Below, in pieces: positions 47,892 through 56,221 of a stretch of DNA of 64,000 nucleotides. The notes under the pieces were generated by a model that saw only the letters and a list, made by a program, of their open reading frames with translations, was not told the origin of the DNA and made no database searches. Position numbers and translations under genes: made by a program. Numbering within the stretch: position 1 is the first letter of the stretch; each line of letters opens with the position of its first letter. The DNA comes from Catellatospora sp. TT07R-123 (GTDB lineage: Bacteria > Actinomycetota > Actinomycetes > Mycobacteriales > Micromonosporaceae), in NCBI RefSeq assembly GCF_018327705.1, contig NZ_BNEM01000002.1, positions 2,542,001-2,606,000 on the forward strand, in the 5' to 3' direction.

Positions 47892-49397
47892 ATGGACTTG
47901 CGTCGACGCCGGATCGCGGCCGGGCTCTCCCTCATCCAACTGGCAGAGCTCACCGGGTATGACCGCACCTACATCAGCAAGGTCGAGCGAGGCTTGTCCA
48001 CCGGGTCCAGCGAGATGCGCCGAAGGTGCCTCGCCGCAGTCGACGAGCACCAGTCACAGCAATACACACCCGTTGTTGTCATCCCCGACGACAACATGCC
48101 CAGTCGTGCACCGCTGCCGTTGCCGTACCAGACTTTTGGATCAGAGCTGCAACGCCTCCGCAAGGCGGCGGGCCTGACGCTCCGGCAACTGGCGGTGCGG
48201 ATTCCCTGCGATCCGGGCTCGCTGTCCAATTACGAGCACGGGCGAAGGATCCCTTCGCGGGACATCGCCCGGCATTGCGATCGCCTGCTCGCGGCGGACG
48301 GAGCGCTGGTGGCTCTGCTGGACCCGGTGCCGCACGACGCGGCCCGGGAAGACGAGCAGGCATGGGTGATGGGAGTCGACGTGAGTGGCCGAGGTTGGTT
48401 CACCGAGATCGACCGGCGCACGGCTCTTCGCACGAGCGCGGCGCTGGGGGTCTCCCGCTGGTTCGACGGCCCGGTCACGGCCGCGCAGACCGATGTGACC
48501 GAGCTGACGAGCCTGTTCTCCACGATCAGGGCCATGTGTCAGCAGGTCAGCCCGGAGCTCGCCCTTCCGGTGCTGGTCAGCAAGACCAACGGGATCCGGC
48601 GCATTGCCGAGACCGTAGGCTCGCGTAGGCCGACGGAGCTGCTGACCGTGGCATCGCACTATGCGATCTACACCGGCAAGATGTTCCAGGAAGCGGGCGA
48701 CTTCGCCGCCGCGGGCCGGTGGACGACGCAGGCCCGCAGTTGGGCACTGCGCTGCGAGAGCCCCGGCCTCATGGCGTATGTCCTGGCACGCCAAGCACTG
48801 CTGACCTTCTACGCCGCGGGACCCGCCGAAGAGATCATCGGACTCGCGCGTTCCGCGCAGAGCCTGCCCGGCGTCTCCTCGCGGACGTTGGGGCTCGCCG
48901 CGCTGCGCGAGGCGTTGGGGCACGCTCGAGCGGGCGACGAGACGGCCTGCCGACACGCTCTGGAACGTGCCGGACAACTGCTGCGCGTCGCCGCGGGTGA
49001 ACCGGCCGAGGATCTGGCCGGGCTGGAGGCGTCCACGGTGACCGACCACGTCGCCATCACCACGGCCTACTGCCTCTACCTGCTCGGCCGTCCGAGCCGG
49101 GCCGCCTCGATGCTGGAGGTTCAACGGGCCGCGCTGCCCGTGCAGGCCCGCCGCGCGCACCTTTACTTCGGAGCCAGGCAGGCTCTGGCGCACGCCGCCG
49201 CGAATGAGATCGACCAGGCGTGCGCGCTGACGTGGCGACTGCTGCCCGCGGTGGCGGACACCGCATCGGCGACAGCGCTGCGCGACCTGCGCGCGCTCGT
49301 GCGGGTGCTGAACCGCCACCGCCGGCACGCCGCCGTGTCGCACCTGCTCACCGAGATGAACCACATCCTCACCACCGACGTCCGGAGACCGATGTGA
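47892..49397 (+). CDS. Double-HTH XRE regulator with helical sensor domain
   Basis: A 501-residue protein. A first XRE-type HTH spans residues 1-55 (RRRRIAAGLSLIQLAELTGY). A second lies at about 85-145 (LRKAAGLTLRQLAVRIPCDPGSLSNYEHG). The remaining 350 residues are TPR-like helices with GWFTEIDRRTALR near the junction, as in many actinomycete regulators. It is the first gene of a coupled operon and likely controls it, perhaps in response to a ligand or partner held by the helices. TATTGT lies 5 bases before the ATG, again a leaderless pattern. Two tandem HTH domains are less usual than one. Confidence 0.9.
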   Translation: MDLRRRRIAAGLSLIQLAELTGYDRTYISKVERGLSTGSSEMRRRCLAAVDEHQSQQYTPVVVIPDDNMPSRAPLPLPYQTFGSELQRLRKAAGLTLRQLAVRIPCDPGSLSNYEHGRRIPSRDIARHCDRLLAADGALVALLDPVPHDAAREDEQAWVMGVDVSGRGWFTEIDRRTALRTSAALGVSRWFDGPVTAAQTDVTELTSLFSTIRAMCQQVSPELALPVLVSKTNGIRRIAETVGSRRPTELLTVASHYAIYTGKMFQEAGDFAAAGRWTTQARSWALRCESPGLMAYVLARQALLTFYAAGPAEEIIGLARSAQSLPGVSSRTLGLAALREALGHARAGDETACRHALERAGQLLRVAAGEPAEDLAGLEASTVTDHVAITTAYCLYLLGRPSRAASMLEVQRAALPVQARRAHLYFGARQALAHAAANEIDQACALTWRLLPAVADTASATALRDLRALVRVLNRHRRHAAVSHLLTEMNHILTTDVRRPM

Positions 49398-50257
49398 GCA
49401 TGCCGACGGTTTTCATCAACTCCCGCAACGAGGACGGGGCGTACGCTGCGTCGCTGCTCTACGACGCACTCGTCCAGCGGCTGGACCGCGACCGCGTCTT
49501 CAAGTCGAACCGTTCCATTCCGCCAGGCGAGGACTACGCCGCCATGCTGCTGCGTCAGGCGGCCGGTTGCGAGGTGATGCTCTCCGTCATCGGACCGGCC
49601 TGGCTGACCGCCGCCACCCCGGACGGCACCCGCAGGCTCGACCAGCCCGACGACTGGGTGTTCCAGGAGATCGCCGCGGCCATCGGCAAGGGGCGGCGGG
49701 TGATCCCGCTGCTGCTGACCGGCGCGGCCATGCCGACGGCACAGGACCTGCCGCACGACATCCGGGCCCTGGCGAGCTACCAGTATCGGCGCCTGGACCA
49801 CCGCAACTATCCCTGGGACATCGCCAGGCTCATCGACGACCTGCAGGAACTTGGGAACGAGCACATCTCCGCGAACGAGTCCGGCCGGAAGGAGCAGCAG
49901 GTGACCCAGCGCATCGAGAACATCGCCCACGCCGGCGCACATGTCGGCAACCAGATCGCCAACATCTCCGGCACCGTGTACTTCGGGCCGGCTCCCGCGG
50001 CGCCACCGGACCTGACCCCGCTACTCGACTCACTGCGCAGCCACCTGGAGCTGGCATACCGCAGCGGACGTCTGGACGGCGAGGCGCTCCGGGAGGCGAC
50101 GTGCGAGCTCGACGTCGCCGAAGCCGATGCCGCCACTGCCGACCCCGAGGCACGCGGGCGCTTCGTCCGCGCGATGCGCCGCCTCGAACGGCTGGTCGGC
50201 GACATCGGACCATTGGCGGCGCTCGCCGCGACCATCCTGGCCAAGGTCTCGGCATGA
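49394..50257 (+). CDS. TIR-domain protein
   Basis: A 287-residue protein. Residues 3-150 form a TIR fold (TVFINSRNEDG, VFKSNRSIPPGEDY, MLSVIGPAWL, WVFQEIAAAIGKGRRVIPLL). Glu92 in WVFQEI sits where catalytic TIRs carry their glutamate, so NAD cleavage is a reasonable prediction. Residues 174-198 carry a short motif (NIAHAGAHVGNQIANISG) that resembles the start of the next protein. A helical region of about 85 residues ends the chain. The GTG start overlaps the regulator stop as GTGA. In the cytosol it may deplete NAD on activation, as known antiphage TIR proteins do. Confidence 0.9.
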   Translation: MSMPTVFINSRNEDGAYAASLLYDALVQRLDRDRVFKSNRSIPPGEDYAAMLLRQAAGCEVMLSVIGPAWLTAATPDGTRRLDQPDDWVFQEIAAAIGKGRRVIPLLLTGAAMPTAQDLPHDIRALASYQYRRLDHRNYPWDIARLIDDLQELGNEHISANESGRKEQQVTQRIENIAHAGAHVGNQIANISGTVYFGPAPAAPPDLTPLLDSLRSHLELAYRSGRLDGEALREATCELDVAEADAATADPEARGRFVRAMRRLERLVGDIGPLAALAATILAKVSA

Positions 50258-52329
50258 CCACCCTGGCCAACCCGCCGAGTCCACTCGTACAGAACATCGC
50301 ACAGGACGACGCACACGTCGATGTTCAGATCGGAGTGCTGCACAACGCCAACTTCTACAGCGTCGGCGGCCGGCCCGACGCGGAGCGCCAATTCCGAGTG
50401 GGCGTCAACTTCCTGCGCGCCGGCGTGCCCCGCAAGGCCGAGGAACTCATCAGCGAGGCGGTGATGAACGGCTACGAGTCCATCGAGGCCGCTTATCACT
50501 GGATGCTCGCCATCCTCAGTGGGCAGTCGCTGGAGTTCCTCAATGTCACCCACTTCGACAAGCTCCGGTCGGCCCGCAAGATCGCCGACAGTTCACCCCG
50601 GAGCCGATGGAGTGAGGCGATCGACATCGTGAGCGGCCTGCTCGACTGCGCGGTCAACCAGGAGATCGGAAAGGACGACCCGGCCGAGATCGACCGGATC
50701 GTCGCCGGGCTCGACCGTCTGCCCGCGGAGCGGATGGAGGAGATCACCGGAAACCTGGACATGCTCCTCAGCGGGGCACTGCAGGGCCGCGTCGCGAGGA
50801 CCGAAGTCGAACACGCGCGCGCGAACCGGTCCCGAGGCGGCCGCCAGGCACGGGTGCCGCTGTTCTTCGAACCTGTTCCTGCTGCCCCTCGCCTCATGTA
50901 CCGCGAGCCGGCGCCGGTCCCCAGGGCCCGCGTCTTCTGGCTGCTGGTCAGCACACTGGCCTGGATCGGCGTCATGTGGGCCCTGCTGCCCCTGATGTTC
51001 CAGGCAGGTGCGATCCTGACCGTCGCCGCTGCGACGGCGTGGATCGCCGGCAGCCTTCTCTACCTGGTCAGCGTGCCGAGATGGCGATCCCTCACGCTCC
51101 CGCCCGTCCCGGCGCGGACCGGCGGTCGGCCCGCCGAACTCAAGTGGAAGCCCGAGGTTCCCCCCAACGAGAAGCGATTCCGGTACAGCGTCTCCCGGGC
51201 GCTCCTCAAGGCCTTCGGCGAGTACGCCACGGATTCGGCATCGCGCGTCGCATGGCTCGAGGCGACCAAACCGCAGCGGAAGATCATCGCCCGGGAACTG
51301 GGCGAGTTCTATTCCGACATCAAGGTCAACGAGATCTACTGGCTGGTCAGGCACCACGCAAGGGTGGTAGCCGCTCGGTGGCGGCACGAGGCCAGCCTGA
51401 TGCCGCCGAAGCAGCGCCCGAGCGCGAGACTCACCTTGTGCTGCGCCGCGAGCATTGCGCTGCTGATGACTGCCACTGCGCTGGCAGCGGTCGTGAACCT
51501 GACCGGTCCCGGTTACGGCATGCTCCTTCAGCTGCTCGGGCTCATCGCGGCGGCATGCTGCGTGCCCGGGACCAACGCGTTGCTGCGGCGCAGGTACGAA
51601 CGGAGCATGGGGCTAGCGAGGGCTCACCACCGCCTGCAGATCGAGCAGGCGGCCTACGAGTCCTGGCAGGAACGGCTGGAGGCCCGCCCTACCGACATCG
51701 AGATGGGAAAGTGGCTGCAGTTCGACCTCCAGCTTCTCAAGGACACGGCGATGGAGCTGTACAGCCTCTCCCACCGGGACGTCATCGCCCACCTGGTGCT
51801 CACCGAGCCGGACCCGGGATGCCTGCGAGCCCGGTACGTCTTCGGCCCGGTGCGCTACTCCCGATACATCGTGACGATCTTCCTCTTGACCAAAAGCGGT
51901 GTACGCCAGTGGCGCACCACCCTCGACTTCGCCTCCGGCAGGGAGCGCAAACAGGAGCGGCAGTCGTTCCGATACGACGCCATCGCCGTCGCCAGGGTGG
52001 CCGAGCTCGGACGCCGGTGGCGGACGACGGATCCAACGCCTGACGAAGTGCCACCCAGCCGGGCGCTGCGGGTGATGCTGGTCGACGGGAACCACGATGC
52101 CATCGACATCAGGATCGAAGGCTTCGGCGCCGGCCTGTCCGACGCCCGGGAGCAGGACCCGCAGCAGCTCTACGAGCTCGCGATCGACTCATCGGGCATC
52201 AACTCCGCGCTGCGGGTGCTGGAAGCGGTCGCCGCAGACGGCCAGCAGTGGATCCAGCGTGACCATGAACGCCGACGCCTGCACGCCCGCAGATACGCCG
52301 ACGGCGAGCCGGAGAAGCCTCAAAGTTGA
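50254..52329 (+). CDS. Membrane protein of the TIR operon
   Basis: A 691-residue protein of unrecognised family. Residues 13-37 (NIAQDDAHVDVQIGVLHNAN) match the motif in the TIR protein. A helical, TPR-like segment follows to about 180. Two hydrophobic segments lie near 227-275 and two more near 392-440. The last 240 residues are soluble and alpha/beta in character, ending in a basic tail. The ATG overlaps the TIR stop (ATGA). It may be the membrane-bound sensor or the pore-forming partner of the TIR effector. No named domain is recognised. Confidence 0.85.
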   Translation: MTTLANPPSPLVQNIAQDDAHVDVQIGVLHNANFYSVGGRPDAERQFRVGVNFLRAGVPRKAEELISEAVMNGYESIEAAYHWMLAILSGQSLEFLNVTHFDKLRSARKIADSSPRSRWSEAIDIVSGLLDCAVNQEIGKDDPAEIDRIVAGLDRLPAERMEEITGNLDMLLSGALQGRVARTEVEHARANRSRGGRQARVPLFFEPVPAAPRLMYREPAPVPRARVFWLLVSTLAWIGVMWALLPLMFQAGAILTVAAATAWIAGSLLYLVSVPRWRSLTLPPVPARTGGRPAELKWKPEVPPNEKRFRYSVSRALLKAFGEYATDSASRVAWLEATKPQRKIIARELGEFYSDIKVNEIYWLVRHHARVVAARWRHEASLMPPKQRPSARLTLCCAASIALLMTATALAAVVNLTGPGYGMLLQLLGLIAAACCVPGTNALLRRRYERSMGLARAHHRLQIEQAAYESWQERLEARPTDIEMGKWLQFDLQLLKDTAMELYSLSHRDVIAHLVLTEPDPGCLRARYVFGPVRYSRYIVTIFLLTKSGVRQWRTTLDFASGRERKQERQSFRYDAIAVARVAELGRRWRTTDPTPDEVPPSRALRVMLVDGNHDAIDIRIEGFGAGLSDAREQDPQQLYELAIDSSGINSALRVLEAVAADGQQWIQRDHERRRLHARRYADGEPEKPQS

Positions 52330-52426
52330 GGTCAGCCTCACGGGAGACTCGATCCCCGTGCCGTGCTGCCAGGCCGTTTCGGGCACCCCACCGGTCACCC
52401 CTCACCGGCGACACTGTCGCGTACGC

Positions 52427-52464
52427 ATTGTGGCCGCCCCGGCAAGCGCCAAGGCGGCCACAAT
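52427..52464. terminator. Bidirectional terminator hairpin
   Basis: ATTGTGGCCGCC and GGCGGCCACAAT flank a 14-base loop between the TIR operon and the convergent methyltransferase gene. Confidence 0.8.
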
Positions 52465-52478
52465 CCTGTCCCACCCGG

Positions 52479-53099
52479 TCAGTCCACCGCCCTGGCGAGC
52501 GTCAGCCAGCAGCTCACCTCGTGCTGCGGGAGACCGACGACCTCCATCGTCACCGGCTCGATCGACTCGATCTGCCAGCCGTCGGCGAGCGCGGTGCGGA
52601 TCTCGGCGCGGCTGATGCGCCGCGGCCCCCACGTGCCGGGCTCGGCGTCGCTGAAGACCAGCATCACGTACCGTCCGCCCGCCGACAGCAGCGACCGCAC
52701 GGCGGAGACGAACGCCGGGCGGTCGTCGTCGGTGAAGGTGTGGAACACCCCGGAGTCGGTGATCGTGTCGTACGGGCCGCCCAGCTCCGCCCGGGTCGTC
52801 GGCGAGAGGATGTCGCCCAGGACGAAGCGGGCCGCGGTGACACCCCGCGCCGCGGCCTTCTGCTGCGCCAGCCGGATCGCCGTCGGCGCGATGTCGACGC
52901 CGGTCGCGTCCAGGCCGAGCGACGCGGCCAGCAGCACGTGCTCGCCGGTGCCGCAGCCGACGTCGAGCAACCGGCCGTGCAGGCCACCCGCGGTGGCGAA
53001 CGCCGCGAGGGCTGGTTGGGGGCGGTCGATGTCCCACGGCGGTGTTGCCTGGTAGGTCGCGTCCCAACCGTCGGCAGGGGTCGGTGGAGTCACAGTCAT
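52479..53099 (-). CDS. Class I SAM-dependent methyltransferase
   Basis: A 206-residue protein with the Rossmann-type methyltransferase fold. Motif I is LLDVGCGTGEH near residue 44. The acidic end of beta-2 is seen in DATGVDIAPTA and a motif II-like DTITDSGVFHTF follows. It belongs to the short methyltransferases related to thiopurine/small-molecule enzymes (TehB-like). The substrate is not decided by the sequence. GAAGGT precedes the ATG. It is a single gene convergent with the TIR operon, and I see no reason to attach it to the defence genes. Confidence 0.88.
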   Translation of the reverse strand: MTVTPPTPADGWDATYQATPPWDIDRPQPALAAFATAGGLHGRLLDVGCGTGEHVLLAASLGLDATGVDIAPTAIRLAQQKAAARGVTAARFVLGDILSPTTRAELGGPYDTITDSGVFHTFTDDDRPAFVSAVRSLLSAGGRYVMLVFSDAEPGTWGPRRISRAEIRTALADGWQIESIEPVTMEVVGLPQHEVSCWLTLARAVD

Positions 53100-53318
53100 A
53101 CCTTCATGGTGCCAGCGCCGCCGCGCTTCACGCGTGGCGCTCAAGTCTCGGCCCTGGCGTATCCCGCTGATCGTCCGACAACTCGACGAGATGACGCATC
53201 GCCTGTCGCCGTATGCTCACAATCGTGGAGATCCCATACGCTGCCAGGATCTGCTATCCCGACAGCTTAAGGTGGATTGACCGCCAGACACAGAGGTCGA
53301 CTCCGACGGCTGGTTGCA

Positions 53319-53837
53319 GTGAGCTCCGAGATCCCGCTCTATCGACGCGACCCTCAGGCATGGCGCGACCATCTCGCCGAGGGTAACCGGACCCAGCCCC
53401 GGAAACGTGTCGGCGCGGACGTCTTGTTCCGCGACGCGACGGGGAAGGTCCTGATCGTCGAGCCGAGCTACAAGCCTTACTGGGATCTTCCAGGTGGCAT
53501 GGCGAACGCCAATGAACCGCCGCTCGGTGCGGCCATCCGCGAGGTTCGCGAGGAGCTTGGACTGTCCTGGCCTGGCGGCCGCCTACTGGCCGTCGACTGG
53601 GTGCCCCCGCATGACCCATGGGATGACAGCCTCATGTTCATCTTCGACGGCGGAATCCTGCCGGTGGAAGTCATCGACTCGATCACTCGTCTGGACGGGG
53701 AACTCACTTCCCACAGTTTCGTGGCCCCCAGTTCGGCCGAGCAGATGCTGTCTGAACGACTCGCGCGGCGTATCGCGGCAGCGCTGGACGCGCTCGCTTC
53801 AGGCCAGGTCGCCTACCTGCACGACGGGGGGCAGTGA
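53319..53837 (+). CDS. Nudix hydrolase
   Basis: A 172-residue protein with a complete Nudix box: G-x5-E-x7-R-E-V-R-E-E-L-G-L, read from GGMANANEP to REVREELGL. It hydrolyses a nucleoside diphosphate linked to another moiety; the exact substrate is unknown. I prefer the GTG start before SSEIPLYRRDP; a TTG 14 codons earlier is possible and would add an Arg-rich stub. Its stop lies 2 bases from the stop of a convergent small membrane gene. Confidence 0.85.
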   Translation: MSSEIPLYRRDPQAWRDHLAEGNRTQPRKRVGADVLFRDATGKVLIVEPSYKPYWDLPGGMANANEPPLGAAIREVREELGLSWPGGRLLAVDWVPPHDPWDDSLMFIFDGGILPVEVIDSITRLDGELTSHSFVAPSSAEQMLSERLARRIAAALDALASGQVAYLHDGGQ

Positions 53838-53839
53838 CC

Positions 53840-54037
53840 TCAGTCCTCCTGGTCCGACCGCCCTGCCGAACGCATCATCAGCTCGAACCGGATGGCGATG
53901 TACCCGAAGATGACGGCGAACGCTATCGCACCGACTCGGAAGAGCGGGTCGCCCTCCGGCAGCGCCCAGCCGCCGATCGCGCACGCCAGAACGGTCGACA
54001 CCAGCAGCCAGACGAGCACTCGCCACAGGACCGACAT
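53840..54037 (-). CDS. Small two-helix membrane protein
   Basis: A 65-residue hydrophobic protein with helices at about residues 5-24 and 33-52 and a charged tail (RSAGRSDQED). The same frame is open upstream into repeat copy B and a histidine-kinase fragment. The true start could therefore lie further up; I chose the ATG at the first helix. The function is unknown. Confidence 0.5.
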   Translation of the reverse strand: MSVLWRVLVWLLVSTVLACAIGGWALPEGDPLFRVGAIAFAVIFGYIAIRFELMMRSAGRSDQED

Positions 54038-54052
54038 GACAAGGGCCTGCCT

Positions 54053-54108
54053 GCCGGCCTTCCGGGGTGACCGCATGACCATCATGATGTCGCCTCGACG
54101 CAGCCGGC
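54053..54108. repeat. Dispersed repeat, copy B
   Basis: This copy matches 41858-41915 in the same orientation. Here it sits exactly between a histidine-kinase remnant and the small membrane gene, as if it marks a recombination joint. Confidence 0.6.
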
Positions 54109-54295
54109 GGGCGATGTCGAGCCCGAGACCCGTACCCCTGCCGACGTCCTTGGTCGTGTAGAACGCCTCGAAGGCATGCGCCAGCACGGCCGGTGGCATA
54201 CCCGGGCCGTCGTCGCCGATCTCGGCGATCACGCCGTCGCCGTCCCGGCGGGTGACCAGCCGCAGGATGCCCGGTGACCGGCTCGGCCCGATCAT
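54109..54295 (-). pseudogene. Histidine-kinase ATPase-domain fragment
   Basis: About 60 residues carry the later part of a HATPase_c domain: VIAEIGDDGPGMPP (G1-type box), EAFYTTKDVGRGTGLGLDIARRL (F and G2 boxes). The N box, the dimerisation domain and everything upstream are missing. The fragment begins 19 bases after the YcaO stop and ends at repeat copy B. It is a remnant, not a working kinase. Confidence 0.7.
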
Positions 54296-54313
54296 GGGGA
54301 CGAGCGTCCGGCA

Positions 54314-56221
54314 TCAGGGAAACGGGTGCGGGTCGAACGGCACCTCGGGGTGGTCCTGCACGGTCCCCTTCATCACGGCGTCCAGTCGGGGCAGACCCAC
54401 CAGGCGCTGCTGGGCGTAGCCGAAGCACATCGGCACCATGCCGGGGACGACCGCCTTCACCACCGCGATGCTGGCGTCGACGTGCTCGCGCGTGCGCTGA
54501 TCGACTACCACGACCTCACGCAGCCCTGCGTCTCGGTAGAGGTCGTGCACGAACCGCAGCGCGCCCGTCACGTCGCCGTCGGCCGCGTCGACCAATACCT
54601 CCGGCCAATCCGGGAAGGCTTCTCGGATCGACAGCTCGGGGCCCCCGAGCACCGCCGAGACGCGCGGCAGCATCTCAGGCAGTGCGCCCAGCCTCGCGTG
54701 CTGCTCCATTTCCACCAGGCGCCAGGGGTCGGCGTACATGGCGCGCAGCTCGTCCAGGTCCCAGTGGCCGTGCATCGAGACCAGTTGCGCCACCTCACGG
54801 AGCGCGCCGTGAACAGCGCCGCGGGGAAGGATGCCGGAGCCGCCGGACGAGAAATGTGCCGGGAAGACACCGTCGCGATTGATCGCCAGCACCCACACTA
54901 TCGGGAGCCGGATGTCCTGGGTCGCGACCAGGACGTGCACGTCGAATCCGCGCGCCTCGATGAACTCGATCAGTGCCTGGCACCCGTGGTCGACGATGCT
55001 CGAGTTGACGATTCGCGGTAGAGGTCTGCGCCCGTGCCAGGACAGGAGGAAGGCGTCGCGTTCGGCCAACTCCAGCAGCGAGTGCAGTGTCGCCTCCTCC
55101 AAGCTCGCCCCGGCCGCACAGCCGCTGGCGGATTCGTGGAAGAACCTTCGATGAGTGGCCGGGTCGGCGCCTCGGGCGGCGCGACGATCCCGGCGGAAGG
55201 TGTACTCGTACTGGTAGTACGCGATGTCTGCCGGCACGAGGCGGGGCTCACCGGTCGCCAGGTCATGGCCCCACACCCAGTCGGTCGGGCTGGACCTGTC
55301 CCACGGCGTCACCGTGCAGGAGGGGTGCGCGAGCTGGGCCGGCGCATAGCGGCCCAGCGTCCAGGGGTCCAGCGCGCGATCGCTGATGTCGTCGAAGGCC
55401 ACGTCCGTCAGTACCGCGGCGTCGAACGGGAATCCGGCGAAACGCTCGTACGCCTCGATGATCGCCACTGCCTCACTCTCACCGAAGGTGGTCCCATGCC
55501 CGTACCCCCGCTTCGGGCAGTCGGGCATCTGGGCGCCGCTCGTGGCGAACGGCCCCTTCGCCTCGCGTACGAGTGCGCCGACCGGGCCGAACCGGCTGTC
55601 GACGAGACGACTGCGCAGGACGTTGTTCTTGATCAACGCCGCGGAGGCTCTCCCCCGGCCCGGATCTTCCTCAAGCGCCGGCCGTCCGATGAAACCCAGC
55701 GGATCCGGAGCAGCGGCAGCTTCCGCCGGATGACGTGCGCAGATCGAACACTCGGCGCTACGCGCGATCCGGTGCCGGCGCAGGCCGCCCGCACCCACGG
55801 CCAGCAGCGTGCCGACGCGCAACGGCTCCAACCGCAACTGCGCAACAGCCGCTGAGAGCAGGTGCGGCAGGAATGGGTGGTTCGTCATCGTGCGCACCCG
55901 GGCGTACCTCAGGTCGTTTACGAGGGGGTGCTCCTGGACCGCCCGTTCCCGGAACTCGGCGCAGCCGGCGCAGCCGACCTGATCGATGGCACGCCAGCGC
56001 GGCCCGATGAGAACCTCGTCCTGGAGGATGCGGACAGATACCAGCTCATCGGCGGCGCCGTGCGCCCATTGCGAGCGTTCCCAATCAAGGTTCCAGCCAC
56101 GTGACGCGGCGATCCGAGCCGCGGGCATCACGGCGGACAGCTGCGTCAGCGGTTCAGCCCAGACGTCGTCCGAGGCGGTCAGACCTGGGCCCCAGACGAG
56201 CTGCTCGTCCATGAGGGTCAT
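54314..56221 (-). CDS. YcaO-domain cyclodehydratase
   Basis: A 635-residue protein. Residues about 60-180 resemble the end of an E1-like partner, with Cys84, Cys87, Cys158 and Cys161 as CAGC and CSIC, a probable structural zinc site. The YcaO domain follows to the end. Its ATP-binding stretch is GESEAVAIIEAYER near residue 250, SLEEATLHSLLELAERDAF lies further on, and the C terminus is Pro-rich (PFDPHPFP), as is typical. YcaO proteins activate peptide amide bonds with ATP so that Cys, Ser or Thr form azolines, or install thioamides or amidines. The ATG overlaps the partner stop (ATGA). It is the last gene of the operon in this window. Confidence 0.88.
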   Translation of the reverse strand: MTLMDEQLVWGPGLTASDDVWAEPLTQLSAVMPAARIAASRGWNLDWERSQWAHGAADELVSVRILQDEVLIGPRWRAIDQVGCAGCAEFRERAVQEHPLVNDLRYARVRTMTNHPFLPHLLSAAVAQLRLEPLRVGTLLAVGAGGLRRHRIARSAECSICARHPAEAAAAPDPLGFIGRPALEEDPGRGRASAALIKNNVLRSRLVDSRFGPVGALVREAKGPFATSGAQMPDCPKRGYGHGTTFGESEAVAIIEAYERFAGFPFDAAVLTDVAFDDISDRALDPWTLGRYAPAQLAHPSCTVTPWDRSSPTDWVWGHDLATGEPRLVPADIAYYQYEYTFRRDRRAARGADPATHRRFFHESASGCAAGASLEEATLHSLLELAERDAFLLSWHGRRPLPRIVNSSIVDHGCQALIEFIEARGFDVHVLVATQDIRLPIVWVLAINRDGVFPAHFSSGGSGILPRGAVHGALREVAQLVSMHGHWDLDELRAMYADPWRLVEMEQHARLGALPEMLPRVSAVLGGPELSIREAFPDWPEVLVDAADGDVTGALRFVHDLYRDAGLREVVVVDQRTREHVDASIAVVKAVVPGMVPMCFGYAQQRLVGLPRLDAVMKGTVQDHPEVPFDPHPFP

